Below, in pieces: positions 29,145 to 37,460 of a stretch of DNA of 64,000 bases; position 1 is the first letter of the stretch; the number at the start of each line of letters is the position of its first letter. The notes beneath the pieces were generated by a model. It ran no database searches and had not been told where the DNA came from. It saw nothing but the letters and a program-made list of their open reading frames with translations. This stretch comes from Pseudoxanthomonas dokdonensis (GTDB taxonomy: Bacteria; Pseudomonadota; Gammaproteobacteria; Xanthomonadales; Xanthomonadaceae): assembly GCF_001431405.1 (NCBI RefSeq), contig NZ_LDJL01000007.1, positions 1 through 64,000 of the forward strand, read 5' to 3'. The position numbers were made by a program, and so were the translations under genes.

Positions 29145-30854
29145 TCAAAACAAAACATACGGAGCCTTGGTCGGCGGAGCCTGCGAAGGCGGCGGTCCGG
29201 CGGCGGCCCACATCAACTGCAACTCAAGCGCCCGGCCCTGGGATCCCGCGTCCAGCGGGGATATCGCCAGACGGGTGGCATCATCGGCGACTTCCAGAAT
29301 GTCGCCAGTCTGGCGCTTTTCTCCATTCACCATGACGTCCTGATTGGTAGTCAGTCGGTAGCGTCCGCCAAATGGCAAGCGCAGTAAATGTTCATCCCGG
29401 TCGGTGACCCGTAACCGCCCCCCGGCAACGAAAATCGGCCCCCAGTAACGCAGATAGTGTTGCTGGATAAGAGCGCGATCCGCTGGCAGCAGCTGCTGGA
29501 ATGCGGACTTGTCTGGATCCAGCAAGGGTCTGTTCGCAAGCAGAAGCGGCGGATGATATCGAGCCAGGGCCATCGGCATGAAGGGTTCACCGCGCGCGCG
29601 ATAGTCCCCCATGCCCCATCGCGTCATAAAGAAATTGGCTTTGGAGAAAGAAGCGATCATGCCGCTGTGGTCGATGTAGCTGACGGTCTGCGGGAAGATC
29701 TGGTGCACAGCGCTGATCAACTGCCGTTGCCTGGCCAGGGTGTCTTGCTGCAATTGCAGATAGGTTCCCCGTGCCTGCAGCAACAAAGGAATCGCCAGCA
29801 GTAGCGGTAGCAGATATCCGAATCGTCCAAATTTGCTGACTGTGGTGCGGGTCAATGCATCGACCGCCAATGGAATCAACGCTGAAGCAGTCGCGAGCAT
29901 GACGACAAAGTAGTAAGGAAATGCGTTGCGATATAACACGATTGGCAGCAACGAGAGTGCGCAGGCCAGAGCACTAGAATTACGGCGGATGACAGCTGCA
30001 ACGGCACCAGCCAGGAGCAGCAGCCAGTAGAACCTGTTCTCGAACCACAGCCTGGTCAGATAGCGTGAGCCGGGCAGCGGCTCGGCCTCCAGCAGTGTCG
30101 TCGTGACCGCATTGTTGACGGTTGTGTGTGCCAGGGCGATATCGACGCCAAGCGATTGCGAATGGGCGGCCAGCAAGACCAGGAAAACACTGGCTGAAAT
30201 CAGCCCCAGCAGAAACAATGCCTTTACCCTTCGCCACCAAGGTGTGCGTTGGCCGGGAGCCTCCGCTCCTTCGAAAAGGATGATTCCAGCGAGCACGGGG
30301 ATGAGGAACGCCGCCTTGATCGTGATGGTCCCGGCGAGGCCCAGCAGTACGGCGGTGATCACCAGTCTGGCGGGTTTCACTCCTCGGGATATGACGCCCG
30401 TCGCAGCGCAACCCAGCAGTACCAGCATCGAATCTGATCGAAACGATGCACCATGCAGCATGACCGGTAGTGTCGATAGATACGCCAGGGGTGCGATGAG
30501 CGAGGTTGACCGACTGGCCCAGCGACACGCCAGATACCAGAGTGAGACACAGGTCAGCGCCAGCAGGCAGACCATGGCGACGCGGGCTGCAAGAATCTGT
30601 GCCACTTCATCGCCTTTGATATGGACCAGCCAACCAAAGAGATGCACGTACTGGGTCTGTAATGGACTGGACAACTCGTGTCGATGAAACTTCATCAGCT
30701 CGGACAGGAAGTAGAACTCGTCCCAGTTGATGTTGATGCGTGACAGCAGTACGGCCTTGGCTGCCAGTAAAAGCAGACACGCGACCAGCAGGCATGCAAT
30801 GACAAGCCGTTGTAGCATCAGGTCTGAACGAAAGGCGTGCGACTTCAGGATCAT
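29145..30854 (-). CDS. PMT-like (GT-C fold) membrane glycosyltransferase, candidate pilin or glycan modifier
   Basis: A 569-residue protein with about 11-12 hydrophobic segments and a soluble C-terminal domain of roughly 130 residues. After the first membrane helix, the loop ININWDEFYFL carries the acidic D-E pair typical of ArnT/PMT-type GT-C glycosyltransferases, which use lipid-linked sugars on the periplasmic side. I cannot name substrate or sugar. It starts seven bases after the sulfatase-superfamily gene and is followed by pilB, so it lies inside the pilus cluster between pilA and pilB. Base composition is visibly less GC-rich than pilB. A role in pilin O-glycosylation is an inference from location; LPS or other surface modification is possible. 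Confidence 0.6.
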   Translation of the reverse strand: MILKSHAFRSDLMLQRLVIACLLVACLLLLAAKAVLLSRININWDEFYFLSELMKFHRHELSSPLQTQYVHLFGWLVHIKGDEVAQILAARVAMVCLLALTCVSLWYLACRWASRSTSLIAPLAYLSTLPVMLHGASFRSDSMLVLLGCAATGVISRGVKPARLVITAVLLGLAGTITIKAAFLIPVLAGIILFEGAEAPGQRTPWWRRVKALFLLGLISASVFLVLLAAHSQSLGVDIALAHTTVNNAVTTTLLEAEPLPGSRYLTRLWFENRFYWLLLLAGAVAAVIRRNSSALACALSLLPIVLYRNAFPYYFVVMLATASALIPLAVDALTRTTVSKFGRFGYLLPLLLAIPLLLQARGTYLQLQQDTLARQRQLISAVHQIFPQTVSYIDHSGMIASFSKANFFMTRWGMGDYRARGEPFMPMALARYHPPLLLANRPLLDPDKSAFQQLLPADRALIQQHYLRYWGPIFVAGGRLRVTDRDEHLLRLPFGGRYRLTTNQDVMVNGEKRQTGDILEVADDATRLAISPLDAGSQGRALELQLMWAAAGPPPSQAPPTKAPYVLF

Positions 30855-30861
30855 TGCCCGC

Positions 30862-32871
30862 TCACTGGCAGAGTGCCGTCAGCGCGTGATCGTCCCGCCA
30901 GTGCAGGCATGCCTGTTGCTTGAGATACGCCACAGGCGCCTGGGTTGGTGCGTTCTTCACTGGCCACCAACGCAGCTGGCGTCGATCTATGATCAGCGGA
31001 TGGCCGTCCTGTGAAGCACCGATAGCGAGGATCCAGTTATCGAGGTAAACAGCACGCTGGCGATACCTGATTCTTTCGGGCATGGACAACTCGTCGACAA
31101 CGACGCGCCCCTCGTCGTCAAGCCTGAACATATGCATCATCTCGTTTGCCACTTGTCCTTCGTTGATGTCATCAGTGTTCAGGGACTTGGGGAAGTAGGA
31201 TGACTCGACGAATCGAATGCGGTTCGGAGAGGACGTATCAGGCAACGCCGCCAGTTGTGGCGCCAGGGATACGCCATCAAAGCCCTGGGCACGCTCCGGC
31301 AGGCCGGCCAACTGGGCCAGCGTTGGCGCGACGTCGATCAGACTGGCCGGAAATTCCCGCTTGCCGCTGATCACCCTGGACCTGCCATATTGCCGAAACG
31401 CGAGCAGGACCTGGACTTGAGGGGCACGAAAAGCAGAGCCGCCGTGACCGTGCACTCTGTTTGTGGCCTCATCGCCGGAAGCATTGTGCAGTCGATCCTT
31501 GCGCATGCCAAAATCCTCGCCGTGGTCTGACAGCAAAACCATGATGGCGTTGTCCAGTCGACCCTGCTGCTTCAACGCGGCCAACAGCCGACCGATCTGG
31601 TCATCGACCTGGGCAAGCGCGTTGAGATAGTTGTTGCGACTGTCGCTGAATGCAGCGTGCCGGGTGCGGAAATCCCTGGCCGGGTGAAAAGGCGACTGGC
31701 GACGATAGGGCCAATGTGCGCCGCAGTAGTGGGCATAGAAGAACAACGGACGTTCACGATCCGCATCAGCCAACGCTTTGTCGATGCTGTCCGAGAAAGT
31801 TGCTGGCTGGTAAGCGTAGTCCAAGGCGCGATTGCCGCGAACAGCGGGAAACAGCCAGCCACCCACAGGCGTGCCGGCGATCAGATTGACCAGTACGTTG
31901 TCCGCGGCCAGCGACATGACAAAGTCGACAATGCCCATCGGCGGACCGATGACGCGGTCAAATCCGTAGCGCTGGTCGATATTGGCGAAGCGTGTTTCGT
32001 CCATGGCGAGCAGCGTGCGGTAACCCGCTGCGCGGAACTGATAGGCAACACTGTCCTGGGTGGCGACACGGGAGGGGGGATAGAGATTGTCGCGTCCGCC
32101 ATGGTGGTTGGGCCAGCGACCGGTCAGTATGCTGACGGTCGCCGGGAATGTATGCGGCTGGGTGGTCAGTGTGTCGTTGAACACTACGCTGTCTTTCAAC
32201 AGGCCTTCCAGATGCGGCATCAGATACAAGGGTGAGTCGAAAGCCTGGAGGTGGTCCGGCCTCAATGAATCCACCCCGATGACGATGATGTCAGGGCGAT
32301 CACGTAGTGAGCCACGGCCGGATTTGCCCGCAAATACGGTCAGCGCTGTCATGACAGTCGCCCCCATGACCAGCGCGCCGAAGGTGTAGCGCTTGGCCCG
32401 GCGTGCTTGCTTCAACCAGAAAATCAATGCGATCAGCAGATAGCTGGTCACCGCGAACGCGAGCAGTGACCCGATAAGCCTGCCTGAGCCACGCGCCAGG
32501 ACGGGTATCAACCAGTGGCCCGTGGTGGAATCAGGATATAGCCAGCTGTTGCCCAGATGAAGGATGGCCGTCACCAGAATAAGTTGGGCAAGCAGCACGG
32601 TTAACTGTATATCGCGGGAAATTCGCGGTGCGAGAAGCGCATTGAACGCAGCTGCGTTCAGTACAGCAAACAGCAGATGGACGGCGACCCATGCCAGGAA
32701 AAATAATCCAAGTTCCAGCCAGGCAGGGTTTGGCCGCAGGATGGCTTGCCATTGCTCAGTGGGTGCGGCCAACTCGCTCAGGACATGCGAGTGAAGTAAC
32801 GCATAGCATTGCAGCGCCAGCCACAGGAGTGCCCACGTAAAGCAGATTGTGCGTGTGCGCAGGACTGGCAT
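30862..32871 (-). CDS. Membrane-bound sulfatase/phosphoglycerol-transferase superfamily enzyme
   Basis: A 669-residue protein with about five N-terminal membrane helices (to about residue 185) followed by an alkaline-phosphatase-superfamily domain. This begins IIVIGVDSLRPDHLQ, has a Thr/Ser-rich stretch TTQPHTFPATVSILTGRW with the probable nucleophile, and a metal-binding SDHGEDFG. The build is like LtaS, EptA/PptA and YejM: a periplasmic transferase or hydrolase acting on phospho- or sulfo-substituents. It starts 25 bases after the pilA terminator, so its expression may depend on read-through. No good Shine-Dalgarno precedes the ATG. Lower GC than the flanking pil genes. A phosphoform transferase for pilin is plausible but unproven. 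Confidence 0.65.
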   Translation of the reverse strand: MPVLRTRTICFTWALLWLALQCYALLHSHVLSELAAPTEQWQAILRPNPAWLELGLFFLAWVAVHLLFAVLNAAAFNALLAPRISRDIQLTVLLAQLILVTAILHLGNSWLYPDSTTGHWLIPVLARGSGRLIGSLLAFAVTSYLLIALIFWLKQARRAKRYTFGALVMGATVMTALTVFAGKSGRGSLRDRPDIIVIGVDSLRPDHLQAFDSPLYLMPHLEGLLKDSVVFNDTLTTQPHTFPATVSILTGRWPNHHGGRDNLYPPSRVATQDSVAYQFRAAGYRTLLAMDETRFANIDQRYGFDRVIGPPMGIVDFVMSLAADNVLVNLIAGTPVGGWLFPAVRGNRALDYAYQPATFSDSIDKALADADRERPLFFYAHYCGAHWPYRRQSPFHPARDFRTRHAAFSDSRNNYLNALAQVDDQIGRLLAALKQQGRLDNAIMVLLSDHGEDFGMRKDRLHNASGDEATNRVHGHGGSAFRAPQVQVLLAFRQYGRSRVISGKREFPASLIDVAPTLAQLAGLPERAQGFDGVSLAPQLAALPDTSSPNRIRFVESSYFPKSLNTDDINEGQVANEMMHMFRLDDEGRVVVDELSMPERIRYRQRAVYLDNWILAIGASQDGHPLIIDRRQLRWWPVKNAPTQAPVAYLKQQACLHWRDDHALTALCQ

Positions 32872-32895
32872 TGGAAAGGAATTTCAAGACGGTTT

Positions 32896-32929
32896 AAAAA
32901 AAAGAAACCCCGCAAATGCGGGGTTTCTT
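32896..32929 (-). terminator. Rho-independent terminator after pilA
   Basis: A perfect 13-bp stem AAGAAACCCCGCA / TGCGGGGTTTCTT with a very small loop; on the minus strand it is followed by eight U. It lies between the pilA stop and the next gene's start, so it could let abundant pilA message end while some transcripts continue. Confidence 0.88.
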
Positions 32930-32947
32930 GTACGCATCTGTGCTTGC

Positions 32948-33340
32948 TTATTCGCGGCACTCAGACGGCACGTACTTAACGTCGCTGGGGTTATTACAAT
33001 CCCAAGTGACGCCGGCGCTGGTTTCTGTGGGGACCAGGTCAAATGTCACCGGGGCATCCGCACCTGCCTCAACCGAGATGCCGATGGTGCCGGCATCGCA
33101 AGTAAGAGTCGTACGGCCGATCTCAGCTTCGTTCACGCCCAAGCAATCGTCACTTGCGTCGGAGGCCATGTTTTCTGCAACAGTCGCTTTGGCGCCGCTT
33201 GCAACAGCAACACCTTCACTGACACGTGCGCGGACGGTGTAGTCCTTGTAAGCCGGCAGTGCGATGGCGGCCAAGATGGCGATGATGGCGACCACGATCA
33301 TCAGTTCGATGAGGGTGAAGCCCTGCATGTTCTTCTTCAT
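32948..33340 (-). CDS. pilA: Type IV pilin PilA (major pilin)
   Basis: A class IVa prepilin of 130 residues. The leader is six residues, MKKNMQG, cut before Phe by PilD; then [19 protein letters not shown], the conserved hydrophobic assembly helix with Glu5. The mature protein is about 124 residues. Four cysteines are present, and the last pair (WDCNN...VPSECRE) probably closes the C-terminal disulfide loop. AAGGGGAAA precedes the ATG and is a strong ribosome site. The longer frame to 33505 is upstream noncoding sequence. An apparent sigma54 element at 33401-33416 and PilR nearby suggest PilS/PilR control. Likely the major pilin, as it is the only pilin gene here. Confidence 0.94.
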   Translation of the reverse strand: MKKNMQGFTLIELMIVVAIIAILAAIALPAYKDYTVRARVSEGVAVASGAKATVAENMASDASDDCLGVNEAEIGRTTLTCDAGTIGISVEAGADAPVTFDLVPTETSAGVTWDCNNPSDVKYVPSECRE

Positions 33341-33400
33341 TACGTTTTCCCCTTCAGGAGTGGCATGGTTGGTAGGTGACACAGGACCCGCGTGTGCACA

Positions 33401-33416
33401 TGCAAGCCCCGTATCC
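33401..33416 (-). promoter_or_regulatory. Candidate sigma54 promoter of pilA
   Basis: On the minus strand GGATAC-N5-TTGCA resembles the consensus TGGCAC-N5-TTGCA; the -12 TTGCA is perfect but the -24 matches at only three of six. It lies about 60 bases upstream of the pilA ATG, giving a leader near 50 bases, and PilR is encoded next door. Position supports it more than sequence. Confidence 0.42.
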
Positions 33417-33655
33417 CCGTGTACTGGAACCGTGGGCGCCGAGCTGTTGCCCTGCAACGGAGAGTGATGCATGTAACGTGCCAACTTGGTCACCGCTCGA
33501 GCCACCCTGTGTCCCCACGATGGCCGAGCGCTGTGTGACCGAAGTCGGGGCGAACTATGGCATCAAAATTTTGACTTGTGTATCGGGGAAACGGCCGTCA
33601 AACAGGTAAGTGGTCACAGTCCCGGCGATTGATGGATTTATCGCCAAGGTGGCGG

Positions 33656-33716
33656 AGTCAAGAAAATGACACCTTGGGTCAGAAAGTGACGCAGTGTGTC
33701 AGTTGGGCCGGCTGAC
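33656..33716. promoter_or_regulatory. Cluster of TGAC/GTCA words, candidate PilR enhancer
   Basis: Six TGAC or (G)TCA words fall within 60 bp, including TGACAC (33667), GGGTCA, GTGACGC and TGTGTCA (33694). In Pseudomonas PilR binds sites containing (C/G)TGTC upstream of pilA; GTGTC or its complement GACAC occurs here at 33668 and 33695. The distance from the -12 element, about 265 bp, suits an enhancer. Inferred. Confidence 0.42.
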
Positions 33717-33795
33717 ATGGTGGCCAAAGCGGTGATGGTTGTTGTGGTTCGGATGCCCGAAGCGCGTTGAGAAGATCGTGAGCGTGCGACGGGGC

Positions 33796-33817
33796 AGCGG
33801 AGCAAGCTCCGCTCTAC
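33796..33817 (-). repeat. GTAG-type REP (SMAG-like) hairpin
   Basis: On the minus strand GTAG precedes AGCGGAGC-TT-GCTCCGCT, an eight-base perfect stem. GTAG at the foot of a short palindrome is the signature of the REPs of Stenotrophomonas and relatives (SMAG). It lies 37 bases beyond the pilR stop. Confidence 0.7.
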
Positions 33818-33853
33818 GTTTGGGGTTGGGATTGGGTGTGGCGGCGTTGCCGG

Positions 33854-35236
33854 TTATTCGATGCCGAGTTTCTTGAGCTTGTAGCGCAGGGCGCGGAAGG
33901 TGATGCCCAGTTGCGCGGCGGCCTTGGTCTTGTTCCAGCGGTTGTCTTCCAGCGCTTTGTGGATGGCGCTGCGCTCGAGCTGCTCGATGTAGGACGGCAA
34001 TGGGCCGTCGGGGGCGTCATCGTTGATGTCGTGGACCACGCCGTTGCCGGCAGCCGTCGCCCTGGCGTGGCCGTTGGCCTGCGGCAGGTACAGATCATCG
34101 GCGTTGATGATGTCGCCATCGGCCATCGCCAGCGCGCGCTCGAGGATGTTTTCCAGCTCGCGCACGTTGCCGGGAAAGCCGTAGCCGGCCAGCGCCGCCA
34201 TCGCCGCATCCGACAACGCCGGGGTGTCGCGGCCGTGCTGGGCGGCCAACCGCGCCAGGATCGCCTGGGTCAGTTGTGGCAGGTCGCCGGTGCGTTCGCG
34301 CAGCGGCGGCACCCGCAGCTCGATGACGTTGATGCGGTAGTACAGGTCGTGGCGGAAGCGGCCATCGGCGGCCAGTTCGCCCAGGTCCTTGTGGGTGGCC
34401 GAAAGGATGCGCACGTCGACCGGGATCTCGGCCGAGGCGCCGACCGGGCGCACGCTTTTTTCCTGGATCGCGCGCAGCAGCTTGACCTGCATCGGCAGCG
34501 GCAGTTCTGCCACCTCGTCGAGGAACAGGGTGCCACCGCTGGCGGCCTGGAACAGGCCCGGCTTGTCGGCATGGGCGCCGGTGAAGCTGCCTTTCCTGTG
34601 GCCGAAGAATTCGCTTTCCATCAGCTCGGCCGGGATCGCGCCGCAGTTGACCGGGATGAACGGCCCGGCCGCGCGTGCGCCCTGTTCGTGGATGGTGCGG
34701 GCCACCAGCTCCTTGCCGACGCCGGACTCGCCGAGGATGTAGACCGGGGCCTGGCTGCGGGCGACCTTGGCGATGGTCTCGCGCAGCACGCCCATCGCCG
34801 GCGACTGGCCGAGCAGGCGGCTGGCCTGTTCCGGCGGTGGCGGGGCAGGCGCGGGGCGTTCGGCATTGTTGAGCTCCAGCGCGTGCTTGACCAGCCCGCG
34901 CAGCACCGCGATGTCGACCGGCTTGCTGACGAAATCGAAGGCGCCGGCCTTCAGCGCCTCGACCGCCAGTTCGACATTGCCGAAGGCGGTGATCATGGCG
35001 ACCGGGGTGCGCGGATGGTCGCGGGCGATCTCGGCAACCAGCTCGATGCCGTTGCCATCGGGCAGGCGCATGTCGGTGAAACACAGGTCGTAGCGGTTGC
35101 GGGCCAGTTGCTCGCGGGCATCGCCAAGATTGGCGGCGGTATCGATACGCAACCCCATGCGCCCCAGGGTCAGTACCAGCAATTCTCGGATGTCCCGCTC
35201 GTCGTCGACGACCAGGGCGCTACGGTTTTCGCTCAT
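33854..35236 (-). CDS. pilR: Sigma54-dependent response regulator PilR
   Basis: An NtrC-type activator of 460 residues. The receiver domain has DDERD at 11-15 and the phosphoacceptor Asp55 in [11 protein letters not shown]. The AAA+ domain has Walker [12 protein letters not shown] and the sigma54-contact loop [11 protein letters not shown], a GSFTGA variant of GAFTGA. The DNA-binding domain ends with [24 protein letters not shown] (Fis-type). PilR activates pilA transcription in response to PilS. The ATG at 35236 follows a strong ribosome site (AGGGGAG). A repeat array separates it from pilS. Confidence 0.94.
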   Translation of the reverse strand: MSENRSALVVDDERDIRELLVLTLGRMGLRIDTAANLGDAREQLARNRYDLCFTDMRLPDGNGIELVAEIARDHPRTPVAMITAFGNVELAVEALKAGAFDFVSKPVDIAVLRGLVKHALELNNAERPAPAPPPPEQASRLLGQSPAMGVLRETIAKVARSQAPVYILGESGVGKELVARTIHEQGARAAGPFIPVNCGAIPAELMESEFFGHRKGSFTGAHADKPGLFQAASGGTLFLDEVAELPLPMQVKLLRAIQEKSVRPVGASAEIPVDVRILSATHKDLGELAADGRFRHDLYYRINVIELRVPPLRERTGDLPQLTQAILARLAAQHGRDTPALSDAAMAALAGYGFPGNVRELENILERALAMADGDIINADDLYLPQANGHARATAAGNGVVHDINDDAPDGPLPSYIEQLERSAIHKALEDNRWNKTKAAAQLGITFRALRYKLKKLGIE

Positions 35237-35655
35237 GAATCTCCCCTTGACCCCTGTGAGAACAGTGTAACGGGAGAATGTGAATGTGTTCCAGCCGCGC
35301 CGCATCATGGCATCGGCGACCATTGCGCTGAGGCTGCCGCCGCGGCGCGCCGCATGAAACCATCGGCGCCATTACGGTCATGCCGTCGCCCCGGCGCGGC
35401 GCAGGAAGGCACTGGTCACCATGACGCCTGGGCCGCCGCCGCGGCGCGCTGCATGAAACCATCGGCGCCATTACGGTCATGCCGTCGCCACGGCGCGGCG
35501 CAGGAAGGCACCGGTCACCATGACGCCTGGGCTGCCGCCGCGGCGCGCCGCAGGAAGGCATCGGTCAGGGTGACGTTTGGGCCGCCGCCGCGGCAGGCGG
35601 TAGTACGGCGTCGGTTGTACAACCACACAGACCGCCCGGATCAGCCGCGCGATAG
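35237..35655. other. 419-bp gene-free gap between pilS and pilR
   Basis: Mostly the minisatellite at 35290-35625. The pilR ribosome site is at its end. In related gammaproteobacteria pilS and pilR lie close together, so this gap is unusual. A frame on the minus strand (35220-35561) is made only of the repeat. Confidence 0.6.
35290..35625. repeat. Minisatellite, about 49-50 bp units, about seven copies
   Basis: The word CCGCCGCGGCGCGCCGCA(GGAAGGCA or TGAAACCA)TCGG recurs. Two unit types alternate to give a 99-bp higher-order period: GGCTGCCGCC at 35332, GGCCGCCGCC at 35431 and GGCTGCCGCC at 35530, then a further start at 35580. The two complete 99-bp units are nearly identical; the outer units are more diverged. 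The array fills the pilR-pilS gap. Confidence 0.82.
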
Positions 35656-37281
35656 CTACATCGGTGTGGACTGCAGCGCGTGCGGGCCGGGCAGGGTGAT
35701 GCGGAAGCAGCTGCCGCCGCCGGGGACCGGTACGTATTCCAGCGTGGCCTGGTTGGCGCGGCACAACTCGCGGGCGATGTACAGGCCCAGCCCGGTGCCA
35801 TGCTCGGAAGTGGTGAAGAACGGCCGGAACAACTGCGCCGCGACCGCCTCGGGGATGCCGGGGCCGCGATCCATCACATCGATGATCGGGTGGTGCTGGG
35901 CATGGGCCACACGCAGCCGCACCCGCGCCGACTCGCCCGGCAGCCGACCATAGTTGAGGGCGTTGTGGACCAGCACGGTGACGACCTGCTGCAGGTGGCG
36001 GAGGTCGGCCATCGCCGGCACCGCGCTGGCGCCGGTCACCGCTACCAGCGAATCGGTCTCGATCGACAGGCTCTGCTGGTAGTCCTCGACGAAACGGCGG
36101 GCAAAGCTGTTGAGCTCGATATGTTCGGGGCTGGCCCGCTCGCGCCGGGCCAGGCCGAGCACGCTTTCGACGATGCCGTTGGTGCGCTGGCATTGCTGGT
36201 GGATGATCTGCAGCAGGCGGCGGTCGCCATCGACAATCTGCTGCGACTCTTCCAGCAATTGCACCGCGTAGTTGATCGCGGCCAGCGGATTGCGGATTTC
36301 GTGGGCCAGGCTGGCCGAAAAGCGGCCGAGCGCGGCCAGGGTCAAGGACTCGGCGCGGCGCGAGACCACGGTGGCGTCGTCGAGGAATACCAGCGAGGTG
36401 TCGCTGTCGGCCAGCAGCCGGGCAAAACGCGGCTGCACTTCGGCCTGGTCCGGGCTCAGCTGCAGCGGGCTCTCGTCGTGGGTCCAGCCGTTGCGCCAGG
36501 CCTGCAGGCGGCGGTACAGCTCCGGCGCGGCATGGACCAGGCTGCTGGCCTGCGGGTCGCCTTCGGGCTCGCCCGAGTCACCGAGCAGCAGCGAGGCGGC
36601 TTCGTTGGCCAGCTTGATGTGGTTGTCGGCATCGACCACCAGCACGCCGGTACGCATGCGGCGGATGATCAGCTCGTTGATTTCATACAGGTTGGCGACC
36701 TCGGCGCCGCGCTGTTCGGCCAGCTCATGCCCGCGTCGGGCGCGGGTGCCGGCCCGGTGCGCCAGGTAGCCGACCGACAGATAGGCCACGCTGAACATGA
36801 TCAGGTCGGGGATGGTGCGCTCGACGCTGCCATCCAGCTCGTCATGCCAGAAATACTCGCCAAACAGCACGCCGATGGCCAGCAGGGTGATCGCCAGCGA
36901 CAGATTGGCCGACGGCAGCAGCAGCGAGGCGGCGGCGACGTTGAACAGCAGCATCATCGCCACCCCGGCGGCGGCGGCGGGCAGGGCATGGGTGATCAGC
37001 CCGGCGACGGCGATGTCGACGCAGACGCCGATCAGCACGATCGGCACCAGCCAGCGCACGTTGCGGCCAAACACGTACAGACCCAGCGCCAGCAGCAGGT
37101 AGCTGACGCTGGTGCAGATGGCCAGGTCCGGATGCGGTGGGTCGGCCAGCATGCTGGACAGTGGGCTGAAGATCAGCCCGGCCAGTACCCCGGCCTCCAG
37201 CAGGCGGAACAGGGCGAAGTAGTACAGCTCCCGGCGCGGGGCTGATTCCAGATGCGAAAGGATCGAAGGACCTGGCCGCAA
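35656..37281 (-). CDS. pilS: Two-component sensor histidine kinase PilS
   Basis: About six N-terminal membrane helices, then a PAS-like domain (NLYEINELIIRRMRTGVLVV), a dimerisation/phosphoacceptor region with H in SASLAHEIRNPLAAINYAV near residue 325, and a catalytic domain with N-box VLVHNALNYGR, DRGPGIP and GTGLGLYIARE. It senses pilin in the membrane and controls PilR. I chose a TTG start at 37281 because AAGGGGAAA lies ten bases upstream and the length (541) fits the family; GTG at about 37320 is an alternative. It is divergent from sucC. A TATACT-like -10 stands just upstream. Confidence 0.88.
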   Translation of the reverse strand: MRPGPSILSHLESAPRRELYYFALFRLLEAGVLAGLIFSPLSSMLADPPHPDLAICTSVSYLLLALGLYVFGRNVRWLVPIVLIGVCVDIAVAGLITHALPAAAAGVAMMLLFNVAAASLLLPSANLSLAITLLAIGVLFGEYFWHDELDGSVERTIPDLIMFSVAYLSVGYLAHRAGTRARRGHELAEQRGAEVANLYEINELIIRRMRTGVLVVDADNHIKLANEAASLLLGDSGEPEGDPQASSLVHAAPELYRRLQAWRNGWTHDESPLQLSPDQAEVQPRFARLLADSDTSLVFLDDATVVSRRAESLTLAALGRFSASLAHEIRNPLAAINYAVQLLEESQQIVDGDRRLLQIIHQQCQRTNGIVESVLGLARRERASPEHIELNSFARRFVEDYQQSLSIETDSLVAVTGASAVPAMADLRHLQQVVTVLVHNALNYGRLPGESARVRLRVAHAQHHPIIDVMDRGPGIPEAVAAQLFRPFFTTSEHGTGLGLYIARELCRANQATLEYVPVPGGGSCFRITLPGPHALQSTPM

Positions 37282-37388
37282 GCGCTTGTTTCCCCTTGGC
37301 TGACTTAACAGTATAGGCACAGACCGGGGCCGCGGTTTTGCGCCACCCGCCGCTGTGCGCGACAATAGGGGGCTGGCTGACGCAGGAA

Positions 37389-37417
37389 GCGTACCTCGTA
37401 CCCCCCACCCGGTACGC
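37389..37417. promoter_or_regulatory. Inverted repeat in the pilS/sucC divergent region
   Basis: GCGTACC (37389-37395) and GGTACGC (37411-37417) are perfect seven-base arms with a 15-base spacer, 44 bases upstream of the sucC ATG. It is a candidate operator or leader hairpin; nothing else identifies it. Confidence 0.3.
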
Positions 37418-37460
37418 GACAGGCGCCAGCTTCTATTTTGTTCCCTACCCACGGTGACGC

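Larger units (their letters stand above)
33341..33853. other. 513-bp gene-free region between pilR and pilA
   Basis: No gene. It holds the pilA leader and a candidate sigma54 promoter (33401-33416), a TGTGCACA dyad (33393-33400), a cluster of TGAC/GTCA words that may bind PilR (33656-33716) and a GTAG REP (33796-33817) next to the pilR stop. The size fits an enhancer-dependent promoter. Confidence 0.6.

Noticed and set aside
33341-33505. N-terminal extension of PilA by 55 residues
   Set aside because: Class IVa prepilins have very short leaders; the six-residue leader with AAGGGGA before it is the proper start, and the extra stretch carries the promoter.
35220-35561. Minus-strand frame of about 113 codons with a repetitive Arg/Pro/Cys-rich product
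   Set aside because: It is made wholly of the 99-bp minisatellite (the period is a multiple of three, so the frame stays open) and runs into the pilR ribosome site. No family match or start signal.
35290-35625. The minisatellite as a CRISPR-like array
   Set aside because: Units abut without unique spacers and show alternating variants, so it is a simple tandem repeat.
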